This document shows, in pieces, positions 56,991 through 64,000 of a stretch of DNA of 64,000 nucleotides (positions within the stretch are counted from its first letter, which is position 1; each line of letters begins with the position of its first letter). The notes under the pieces are model-generated. The model was not told the origin of the DNA and made no database searches. It saw only the letters and a program-made list of their open reading frames with translations. Both the position numbers and the translations under genes were made by a program. The stretch spans positions 620,001 through 684,000 of the forward strand of contig CAWCBH010000003.1 of NCBI GenBank assembly GCA_963793785.1. Direction: 5' to 3'. This stretch comes from CAWCBH01 sp963793785. Lineage in GTDB: Bacteria; Actinomycetota; Thermoleophilia; Solirubrobacterales; 70-9.

Positions 56991-57117
56991 CCTCGCAGTA
57001 CAAGCCGTTCGATGGGGTGCCGGATCACCCCCGCGACCAGATGCGCCGTCCTCGATCGGTCGCGTAGACCGCGATAAGTGCAGGACAGCTCGAGTGGCGT
57101 GCCGGGCTCCGCCCTCC

Positions 57118-59829
57118 TCAACGCCCCTGCACCTGCACCGCCTGCTGGAAGGTCGGCCGGTTCTGCCAGGGGATGTCGGGTTGGGTGGTTCCGCCCGTGG
57201 CCCGGAAGCGGATAGCGTCGAAGCACATTTGCTTGTCGCCGAAGTCGCAGTTGGAGCCGCTGGCCGGGTAGGGGTCGGCGCCGAGCACCGAGTCGAGGCT
57301 GCGCAGCAGCGCCGCGCGACAGCGCCCGAGGCGGCCGCCCCCGCAATAGATGCGCGAGAAGCGTCCCCGGACCGGCTGGCCGAGGACCGCCCGCAGGTCC
57401 TTGTTTGCGTAGACGTACCAGCCGCCGTTGTAGGCCGAGCCGAGGTGCAGGTTCGGGGGGTCGTCGAGCAGGCTGATCTGGAGGATCTGCTCGAACAACG
57501 GCTTGCCGAGGGTGGGCTGGAACTCGGCCCGCATCAACGGCTCCCACCAGGCGTCCAGCAGCCGGATCGCCTCCGAGTGCTCGTAGCTGCCGTCGCGGTT
57601 GCGGTCGATGCGGTGGGCGCCGGAGCGCGCCCAGCGCGCCAGCGTCTGCACCGCGCCGCGTAGCCCGGCATCCCCGATCGACGCCAAGGGCCTGCTGCGG
57701 ATCACCCGCAGCGCCAGCGGCAACACGGTGTGCCCGCGAAGGTCGACGGTGGCGGCACCCTCCATCGCCTGAGCCAGCTCGACGAGGCTCGCCTTGCCGG
57801 AACCGCGGATCAGCCGCCGGACACGCTCGTCGAGCGTCACCGAGCGGTAGGTGGACCCGTAGCTCCACTGGTTGTCGGCGGAGCGGTAGCCGCGGGCCTG
57901 CTTGTTGTTCCAGCTGGTGATGTAGCTCTGGTCGATCGTCCGCGGCCGGCTCGCGAACGACGTGTAGTCGGCGGTCAGCCGGGCCGGGTTGAAGTCGCGC
58001 CACTCGAAGCGCGAGCTGACCGGGAAGTTGGGGTCGATGCCCGGGCTGCGAACCGGGTTCCAGCCGGAGTTGAAGTAGGCGACATGGCGGCGGTCGACGT
58101 AGAACCAGTTGAAGGTGTAGTTGATCTTGTGGGCGGCGCGCTGGAAGCGCTTCGGCCCGGTGATGAACCTCGGGTTGGCGAACAGCGAGAACCCGAGCGC
58201 CGACTCGACTTCGTGGAAGTAGGTCGAGCGCAACTTCGTGTAGAGGACCGGCTTCCCGTTCGAACGCGCGCGGGCGATCACGACGCCGAGCTTGGTCCGC
58301 TCGACTCGAAGCGTCTCCGAGCCGGGCGGCGAGGGGTCGGCGGCGTTGGGTGTCCAGGAGATCGTCTTGGTCAGCACCTCGATCGGGCGGCAACGACCGC
58401 GGAAGCGGTAGCCGTCCGACTCCAGCGTCGCCCGGCCGCCGCCGGGCTCGCAGAGCGGCACCGCGAATGTGTCGACGTTGTCCTGCCCGGCCGAGGTCGC
58501 GCTCCAGGCGTAGTTGCGGCCCCGCCCCAGCTGCACGTAGAGGTTGACGCCCGGGAAGCTCGCGCCGCGGGCGTCGATCCCGGGCGCGTGCACTTCCTGC
58601 TCGATCAGGATCTGCGGCGCGAAATAGGAGACCTGAGGCCCGAACACGGCGGTTGCGCGACCGCCGGCGGACTCCCGCGCCGAGACCAGCAGCGCGTTGG
58701 AGGCGCCGGCCGGGTCGGGCTGGGCGAGAAGCTGACGGAGCGGCTCGAGGAGACCGGCGCCGGCTGACCGGCTGGAGCGGCTGGACCCGCTCGAGCCGAC
58801 CACCACCTCAGCACGGTCGACGGTGCCGCGATCGGGCAGGGCGACCCCGCGCGGATTCCGCGGGCGCACCAGGTAGGGGAAGCGCCCGCTTCGGGCCGTG
58901 ACCGGCGCCTCGGGATCCTCAGCCTCGCGAAAGTCGCGCCAGACCTGGAATCCACCGCGCTTGCCGAAGCGCTGGCGGGCCTTCTCGAGGACCAATGCCG
59001 ATGTCAGCTCGCCGCCGCCGCCCTTGCCGAAGATGCCGCCGACCAGGGAAGCGGTGGAGATCACGTCGGTGACCTTCCAGTCGTCGGGTCCCTGCGGTTG
59101 TCCGATCGCCGCGTACTCGCCCGGCATCTTGCTCGGGTCCAGGCGCGCCTCGGAGATGTACTGATTGACGCCCGCGACGTAATTCTCGACGTCGCTGCGT
59201 CCCTGCCGAAAAAGCTTCTCGGAGATTCCTGCCGGGCGGGTGTTGTACTGGCGCTGCAGGTCTGCCTCGGTGTATGGCGTGTCGGCCCAGACCGACTCGT
59301 CCATCCCCACGTTGGCGCCTCCGGCCAGCTCGGAGAGCTCGGCCCTGCCGGCGTGGCGGAGCGCATCCATGAAGAAGAGCCGGTCCTCGGCGCCGATGTA
59401 GCCGAGCCCGAACATCGCCCCGACCCTGGTCGAGCCGTAGACGTGGGGGACGCCGAGCGAGTCGCGGACAATCGTGACGTCGTCGCGAGGGCTGTAGGTG
59501 CGCTCCGCCTCGCCGGGGCGGACGCCGAAGCTGGCGTCATGGAAGAAATCCTCGAGGTTGGCGAGCGAGAGGCCCGGCGACTCGAAGACCAGATCGCGGT
59601 AGGGGCCGAGCTGGTCGTCGTTGTGGGGGGGACGGGCGCCGGTCGCCTGGAAGGCGAGCAGCTGCGGGCCGTTGACGAAGCCGTTCGTCCCCGGCGGCAG
59701 GACGGCACGAAAGCCGCCGGCGTCGTTCTCGCGAAAGCCGCCTGGCTCGGGGGCGGCGAGAGCCGACGGCGCGAGGGCGAGCGCGGCCAGCAGCGGCGCC
59801 ACCACGAGCCTCGTGCCCCTCCTCACCAC
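57118..59829 (-). CDS. Penicillin-acylase-family Ntn hydrolase, secreted
   Basis: The 903-residue protein begins with a signal peptide (RLVVAPLLAALALAPSALAAPEP). The alpha region contains VTIVRDSLGVPHVYGSTRVGAMFGLGYIGAEDRLFFMDALRHAGRAELSEL, and the autocleavage nucleophile is Ser at about 378 in DPAGASNALLVSARESAGG. The beta chain has FPGVNLYVQLGRGRNYAWSATSAGQDNVDTFAV. The family includes penicillin and acyl-homoserine-lactone acylases. It is longer than the usual 750-800 residues. Substrate unknown. ATG 59829. Confidence 0.9.
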   Translation of the reverse strand: MVRRGTRLVVAPLLAALALAPSALAAPEPGGFRENDAGGFRAVLPPGTNGFVNGPQLLAFQATGARPPHNDDQLGPYRDLVFESPGLSLANLEDFFHDASFGVRPGEAERTYSPRDDVTIVRDSLGVPHVYGSTRVGAMFGLGYIGAEDRLFFMDALRHAGRAELSELAGGANVGMDESVWADTPYTEADLQRQYNTRPAGISEKLFRQGRSDVENYVAGVNQYISEARLDPSKMPGEYAAIGQPQGPDDWKVTDVISTASLVGGIFGKGGGGELTSALVLEKARQRFGKRGGFQVWRDFREAEDPEAPVTARSGRFPYLVRPRNPRGVALPDRGTVDRAEVVVGSSGSSRSSRSAGAGLLEPLRQLLAQPDPAGASNALLVSARESAGGRATAVFGPQVSYFAPQILIEQEVHAPGIDARGASFPGVNLYVQLGRGRNYAWSATSAGQDNVDTFAVPLCEPGGGRATLESDGYRFRGRCRPIEVLTKTISWTPNAADPSPPGSETLRVERTKLGVVIARARSNGKPVLYTKLRSTYFHEVESALGFSLFANPRFITGPKRFQRAAHKINYTFNWFYVDRRHVAYFNSGWNPVRSPGIDPNFPVSSRFEWRDFNPARLTADYTSFASRPRTIDQSYITSWNNKQARGYRSADNQWSYGSTYRSVTLDERVRRLIRGSGKASLVELAQAMEGAATVDLRGHTVLPLALRVIRSRPLASIGDAGLRGAVQTLARWARSGAHRIDRNRDGSYEHSEAIRLLDAWWEPLMRAEFQPTLGKPLFEQILQISLLDDPPNLHLGSAYNGGWYVYANKDLRAVLGQPVRGRFSRIYCGGGRLGRCRAALLRSLDSVLGADPYPASGSNCDFGDKQMCFDAIRFRATGGTTQPDIPWQNRPTFQQAVQVQGR

Positions 59830-59839
59830 CGGCAGGACT

Positions 59840-60808
59840 CTACTCCAGAGGTTGCAGCGGTTCCTCGCCCCGCGCCCGCGCCCGCTCGAGGTCGAGCTCG
59901 GTCCGCACTCCGAGCTGTGCCATCGCCGCTTGGGCCTTCTCGAGGCTCTCGCTGCCGGACACCGCCGCGGCCAGCGGCGCGATGCCCGCGGCTGTTGCTG
60001 CGACGGGGTCGAAGTAGAAGCTGATCGCGCCCAGCGGCGTCAGGCGGACCGTCCGCAAACCGCCCCGGATCTCCGCCACTCCCACCTCACCGCGGGCGCA
60101 GCGGACGCCCATCATGCTCGCCTCGGTGGGAACGACGTGCGCGGCCGCCTCGAGCTGTTCGCACAGCGCCGGCGTGAGGCCCCAGGCACCGAGCAGGGCG
60201 CCGGCGCGGCCGATCTCGGAGATCCGCTCCAGGACCTCCTCGGGCGTCAGCTCGCCGTCGCAGCCGGCCCCGTAGATCGCGGTCGCGACTTCGGTCTGAT
60301 CCGCCAGCCGGACCGCGGCCGCCAGCATCACGGCATCGCAGAGCGGGCTCGCCAGGCCCGGCTCGTCGCCGCGGGCGACGACGTCGCCGCCGACGTCGAC
60401 GAAGAGGATCAGGTCGCAGCCGAGCTTGGCAGCGGCGTCGGCGATTGCGGCGGCGGTTCCTGTCGCCCCGCCATCGAGTCCGACCAGAAGCGTCTCCGAG
60501 CAGATGTAGCCGGCCATCCGCGACTCGGCAAAGGGAACCCCGGCCGGAGTGGTGGTGCGCTCGTCCGCCATCAGCGCGCCCTCGTTCAGCGTCCGCCCGC
60601 CGAGGATCTCCTCGATCCGCCGCGGTCCGGCGTGAGGATCGATCGGCCAGCGCTCCCAGGCAACGCCGCCGAGGACGAACTCGGTCCCAAACGCCTGGCA
60701 CAGCCGCGCCGTCGCCAGGGCCCCGACGACGTCACCGCCCCCGCCCATGCCGAGCACCAGCGCCTTGTCGGCGCGGGAGAGGATTTGCTCCAGCGACCGG
60801 GGGGTCAG
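59840..60808 (-). CDS. DUF1152 protein, likely CTG or GTG start
   Basis: The protein has the DUF1152 N-terminal glycine loop LVLGMGGGGDVVGALATARL, then LGGVAWERWPIDPHAGPRRIEEI, DLILFVDVGGDVVARGDEPGLASPLCDAVML and ISFYFDPVAATAAGIAPLAAAV. Enzymatic function of the family is not established. The first usual start is GTG 60757, but in-frame sequence continues upstream to a CTG at 60808 that overlaps the previous gene's stop as CTGA and adds the expected RSLEQILSRADKALV segment, so a CTG start is possible. Coordinates use the longer form. Confidence 0.75.
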   Translation of the reverse strand: MTPRSLEQILSRADKALVLGMGGGGDVVGALATARLCQAFGTEFVLGGVAWERWPIDPHAGPRRIEEILGGRTLNEGALMADERTTTPAGVPFAESRMAGYICSETLLVGLDGGATGTAAAIADAAAKLGCDLILFVDVGGDVVARGDEPGLASPLCDAVMLAAAVRLADQTEVATAIYGAGCDGELTPEEVLERISEIGRAGALLGAWGLTPALCEQLEAAAHVVPTEASMMGVRCARGEVGVAEIRGGLRTVRLTPLGAISFYFDPVAATAAGIAPLAAAVSGSESLEKAQAAMAQLGVRTELDLERARARGEEPLQPLE

Positions 60809-61434
60809 GCGTAGACCGGCTCGGCGTCGGCGCAGATGCCGCGGATCTCGTCGGCGGCGCGCTCGAACTCCTCGTCGGCCATCACCGGCGTGCCCTCGAA
60901 GGACAGCTCACGGTCTATCTCGACCCAGGAGCGACAGCCGTGGTACTCGTCGCGCACGCGGACCGTGACCGGCCGGGGGATCCGGTGCACGCGAAGCAGC
61001 AGCACGTGGAGGGGGTGGCGCCGCTTCCATTTGAGGCGCTTCTCGGCATAGTCCGGGGTCCAGACGTAAAACGGCGACAGGCCGTCGACGGTGCGCGGAT
61101 CGGCGACCGTGAAGTGGTCGGCCACCTCCGCCCAGGCGCGGATCCGCACCCGATCGGGCTGGGAGATGCCGCCGTCCTGAATCAATGCCCGCGGGGGCGG
61201 CTCCTCGTCGGGCCAGACGCCCTCCTCGAGCGCTCGCCGCAGCTCCGGGTGGTGGGATGGACGGACGAGGTCGTTGCGCTGATGGTCGAAGGTGGGGTAG
61301 AGGAAGAACTGCTCGTGCTCGAGCTCGAAGTGCTTGTTCTCCTCGCGAATGCCGCCCTTGCGCAGGGTCACGAGCTGCTCGCCCTCGGCGAGCGCACGCA
61401 CCGTTACGGCCCATTCCTTGAAAGCGATCGGCAT
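60805..61434 (-). CDS. DUF1802 protein
   Basis: The 209-residue protein starts MPIAFKEWAVTVRALAEGEQLVTLRKGGI and has EHEQFFLYPTFDHQRNDLVRPSHH, VWTPDYAEKRLKWKRRHPLHVLLLRVHRI and CRSWVEIDREL, characteristic of the uncharacterised DUF1802 family, roughly 180-210 residues. ATG 61434 is chosen; an upstream frame of 23 codons is not conserved-looking. It overlaps the DUF1152 gene's putative start, so both are coupled. Confidence 0.78.
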   Translation of the reverse strand: MPIAFKEWAVTVRALAEGEQLVTLRKGGIREENKHFELEHEQFFLYPTFDHQRNDLVRPSHHPELRRALEEGVWPDEEPPPRALIQDGGISQPDRVRIRAWAEVADHFTVADPRTVDGLSPFYVWTPDYAEKRLKWKRRHPLHVLLLRVHRIPRPVTVRVRDEYHGCRSWVEIDRELSFEGTPVMADEEFERAADEIRGICADAEPVYA

Positions 61435-61662
61435 TGGAGAGCTGTACCTGGAAGGTTGGAGAATCGGGGGGCTTGGGAGGGCGGGGTACGGCCTCGCGGC
61501 CACGGGACCGCCCTGAGGCGAAGCATCTTAGACGACGGCATCCAGAATTCCAAGTATGTAAAGCGAGGCACTAAGTTCGGCGCGTACTTATCTGTAAGCA
61601 TCGAGATCCGCTTGAGAGCGCCAAATTGGCCGCTTGGCCAGGGTTTTTGGGGCGGACGCGGG
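61435..61662. other. 228-bp intergenic stretch with low-GC core, no gene seen
   Basis: Bases about 61525-61625 are much richer in A+T than the rest of the window (for example AATTCCAAGTATGTAAAGCG). The stretch lies downstream of the alpha/beta hydrolase and upstream of the DUF1802-DUF1152 pair on the - strand, so it probably holds their promoter. No hairpin or frame with family similarity was seen. Confidence 0.4.
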
Positions 61663-62473
61663 TCAGCCTGGCGCGGCCGGGTCGTGCCGGGCCAGGAAAT
61701 CGAACAGGACGGCATTCGTGGCCTCCGGTTCCTCGAGCATGCACCAGTGGGCGGCGCCGGCGACCGTCGCCGTTTCGCCTCGCGGCGCCGCGGCAGCCAC
61801 CGCCTGCGCAGCCGTCGGCGGGGTGACCGGGTCCTGCTCGCCGCAGAACGCCAGCAGCGGACAGCCGAGATCGCCGAGTCTCGACATCGTCGCCGGAGCG
61901 GTCGCTGCCGCGCACTCCGCGTAGGCGCGGGCCTCGTTTGAGGCGATCAGCTCCCGCATCATCCCGAGCAGGCGAGGATCGCGCTGCCGGCATTCCTCCG
62001 ACAGCCCGGTCGCGGCGACGGTCGTCGCGATCTCGTCCATCCGGCCGGCCCGCGCCAGCCGCACGCGTTCCTCGAACACGGGCGCCGCCTCGGGGCGCCA
62101 GGCCAGAGCGCCCCCGCACAGGGCCAGGGCCCAGACCCTGTCCCCGAGCAGGATCGCGGCGCGCTGGGCGACCATGCAGCCGACCGAGTGCCCGACCAGG
62201 GCCGCTCGCTCGACCCCCAGCCCGTCGAGCAGCCCGACGAGGTCCGCGGCCCAGCCGTCGACGGAGTAAGGGCCGTCGGGCTTGCTGCTGCGCCCGGCGC
62301 CCCGCTGGTCGAAGGCGACGCCGCGCCAGCCACGCGCCCGGCATTCCTCGAGCTGGGCCAGCCAGCCGTTCGCCGAGCCGCCGAGCCCGTGGACCCAGAG
62401 CCACCGCCGAGCCCGCTGCTTCGGTGTCCTCGTAGGCGAGGGTGATCTCGCCGACCCGGATTCGCTCCGCCAT
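61663..62473 (-). CDS. Alpha/beta hydrolase, one frameshift
   Basis: ATG 62473 starts MAERIRVGEITLAYEDT; near 62425 the frame shifts by +1 and continues ARRWLWVHGLGGSANGWLAQLEE, with the oxyanion motif HGLGGS, the nucleophile elbow LVGHSVGCMVAQ (Ser about 95), the acid in FCGEQDPVTPPTAAQ and the His in AGAAHWCMLEEPEA. Length is a multiple of three plus one. No specific substrate. It is 10 bp after the HyuB gene. Confidence 0.8.
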
Positions 62474-62483
62474 CGCCGAAACG

Positions 62484-64000
62484 CTAGCCCGGTTTGCCCC
62501 AGCCGCCGCCGCCGGGGGTCTCGATCCGCAGCACGTCGCCCGGCTCGAGGCTGCCCTCGCATTTGGCGGGCAGCCGTTCGCCGTTGTGGAGGTTGAGCCC
62601 GGGTGCGCCGTCGCCGCCACCGTTACCGCCGCGAGGGGGATGCCGGCGGCGCTCGGTGATCAGCGTGAAGTCCATCGCCGTCAGCGCTTCCAGCTCGCGG
62701 ACTATCCCGTCGCCGCCGCGGTGGCGGCCGGCGCCGCCGCTGTCGCGCCGCAGCGAGAGCTCGCGGACCCGCAGGGGGAACTCGGTCTCCAGGGCCTCGA
62801 TCGGAGTGTTGAGGGTGTTCGACATCGCCACGTGGATCGCGCTCGGTCCGTCCGCGTCCGGGCAGGCTCCCTGACCTCCGGCCAGGGTCTCGTAGTAGGT
62901 GAAGGCGTCGTTGGCGAGCGTGAGGTTGTTCATCGTTCCCTGGCCCTGCGCCGGACCCGAGCGGGCCTCCGACAGCGCTGCGATGACGAGGTCGGCGACG
63001 CGGCTTGACGTCTCGACGTTTCCCGCCGCCACAGCCGCCGGCGGCTGTGCATTCAACAAGCAACCCTCGGGCGCGCAGATCTCGATCGGCCGGTAGGCGC
63101 CGGCCGACGGCGGCGCATCGGGGTCGGTCATCACCCGCACCGCGAAGTAGGCGGCGGACTTGGTCACCGAGAGCGGGCAGTTGAGATTTCCCTCCACCTG
63201 GGAATCGGTGCCGGCGAAGTCGAGAATCAGCCCCTCACCTTCGATCGTCGCGGCTACGCGCAAGGAGACATCCCGACTCGATCCGTCCGCGTCCGCCTCC
63301 ATCAGATCCGCGGCCTCGTAGGTCCCGTCTGGCAGCTCGCCAAGCGCGGCTCGGGTACGCCGCTCGGCGTAGTCGAGGATCGCATCGAGCCCGTCCGCGA
63401 GGGTCTCGGCCCCGAATCGCTTGACCAGCTCGGCGAGCCGCAGCTCGCCGACCCGGTTCGCGGCCAGCTGGGCCCGCAGGTCGGCGAGGCGCTGGCGAGG
63501 GGAGCGCATCCGACCGGCGAGGTCAGCGAGCGTCCGGTCGTCGGCGCGGGTGGGAGGGATGACGACGCCTTCGTCCTGCAGCCGCCTCGACCCGGCCGGC
63601 ATGCCGCCGGGGGCCGGGCCGCCGACATCGGCGTGATGGGCCCGGCTGGCCGCGAACCCGATCAGGCGGTCGGCATCGAAGACCGGGCTGACGACGGTGA
63701 TGTCGGGCAGGTGCGTTCCGCCTTCGTAGGGGTCGTTGAGGATCCAGGCCCCGCCCGCCCGTTGCTCGCGGTCGAGGATCGCCGCCACCGCCTCGGGCAT
63801 CGATCCGAGGTGGACGGGGATGTGCTCAGCCTGCATCACCATCTCGCCGCGGCGGTCGAAGAGCGCGGTCGAGCAGTCGCGGCGCTCCTTGATGTTGGCC
63901 GAGTGCGAGGCCCGGATCAGCACCGCGCCCATCTCCTCGCAGGCGGCGCGCAGGGCGCCGGCCAGGACCTGGAGGGTGATCGGGTCGATCCGCTCGCTCA
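62484..64000 (-). CDS. hyuB: N-methylhydantoinase B / oxoprolinase subunit HyuB (start codon at window edge)
   Basis: The 505 visible codons cover essentially the whole protein. The frame reads SERIDPITLQVLAGALRAACEEMGAVLIRASHSANIKERRDCS from the very edge, where only the first base of an NTG start codon is cut off. Other HyuB signatures are GEMVMQAEHIPVHLGSMPEAV, LNDPYEGGTHLPDITVVSPVF, HHADVGGPAPGGMPAGSRRLQDEGVVIPP and LRIETPGGGGWGKPG. HyuA should lie just upstream outside the window. The enzyme hydrolyses hydantoins or 5-oxoproline with ATP. Confidence 0.93.
   Translation of the reverse strand, partial: SERIDPITLQVLAGALRAACEEMGAVLIRASHSANIKERRDCSTALFDRRGEMVMQAEHIPVHLGSMPEAVAAILDREQRAGGAWILNDPYEGGTHLPDITVVSPVFDADRLIGFAASRAHHADVGGPAPGGMPAGSRRLQDEGVVIPPTRADDRTLADLAGRMRSPRQRLADLRAQLAANRVGELRLAELVKRFGAETLADGLDAILDYAERRTRAALGELPDGTYEAADLMEADADGSSRDVSLRVAATIEGEGLILDFAGTDSQVEGNLNCPLSVTKSAAYFAVRVMTDPDAPPSAGAYRPIEICAPEGCLLNAQPPAAVAAGNVETSSRVADLVIAALSEARSGPAQGQGTMNNLTLANDAFTYYETLAGGQGACPDADGPSAIHVAMSNTLNTPIEALETEFPLRVRELSLRRDSGGAGRHRGGDGIVRELEALTAMDFTLITERRRHPPRGGNGGGDGAPGLNLHNGERLPAKCEGSLEPGDVLRIETPGGGGWGKPG

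Noticed and set aside
1..64000. CRISPR arrays, tRNA, rRNA, insertion sequences or prophage
   Set aside because: Regularly spaced repeats, cloverleaf-like segments, transposase or phage genes were not seen, although a covariance search could not be run.

Overview
The window is about 64 kb of GC-rich (roughly 70%) bacterial chromosome, densely packed with short spacers and many 4-base start/stop overlaps (ATGA, GTGA, TTGA). A SARP/AfsR-type regulator, a CysO-CysM-Mec cysteine pathway, a SUF operon with SufU, GluABCD-type transporters, a WS/DGAT acyltransferase and a DUF2007 protein together point to an actinobacterium. The style (very high GC, many apparently leaderless genes) fits the deep-branching Thermoleophilia, but that placement is inference. 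No rRNA, tRNA, CRISPR array, insertion sequence or phage gene was recognised.

Layout. 1-1.9 kb: 5' part of an M14 carboxypeptidase, a SufT-like protein and a small dimeric-barrel protein. 1.9-5.2 kb: glutamate-type ABC transporter (ATPase, binding protein, two permeases). 5.2-12.1 kb: an accessory island of small soluble GT2 glycosyltransferases, uncharacterised NTP_transf_5 nucleotidyltransferases and an HPr-kinase-like protein, with one decayed GT2/nucleotidyltransferase pair and a possible short peptide gene. 12.1-25.6 kb: molybdenum block (moaA, TOBE regulator, modABC, a molybdopterin oxidoreductase, fdhD, mobA, moeA, moaD-moaE fusion, moaC, mog) with a P450 and a membrane cyclase in between. 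25.6-33.8 kb: DMT transporter, WS/DGAT acyltransferase, M28 peptidase, ispH, a HAD phosphatase, a CXXC-less thioredoxin-fold protein and a heme-oxygenase-fold protein. 33.8-39.8 kb: SUF operon rrf2-sufC-sufS-sufU-Rieske ferredoxin-sufB-sufD. 39.8-42.1 kb: acetyltransferase and a NarL-type two-component system. 42.4-44.9 kb: htpX, then a rhodanese-MoeB fusion and a CysO-like carrier. 44.9-50.8 kb: large SARP-AAA-TPR regulator, an LPFTG surface protein and a sugar-phosphate transferase. 50.6-53.3 kb: a second amino-acid ABC operon carrying six frameshifts. 53.4-56.1 kb: cysM, an unknown gene, the JAMM protease mec, and a DUF2007 protein. 56.1-64 kb: degenerate gluzincin-like protein, penicillin-acylase family enzyme, DUF1152, DUF1802, alpha/beta hydrolase and HyuB.

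How the genes fit together. Sulfur transfer is the unifying theme: sufS/U/B/C/D and sufT build Fe-S clusters, moaA and the oxidoreductase use them, the rhodanese-MoeB protein can charge both CysO and MoaD, and one JAMM protease may trim CysO (which ends GGI), release cysteine from it, and split the MoaD-MoaE fusion. The two CysO-pathway loci, 10 kb apart, share a 20-bp promoter element; rrf2 and the Rieske ferredoxin share a 21-bp element.

About seventeen frameshifts interrupt otherwise good genes. Outside the GT2 island all are net +1, which may reflect assembly error; in the island an additional internal deletion argues for genuine decay.
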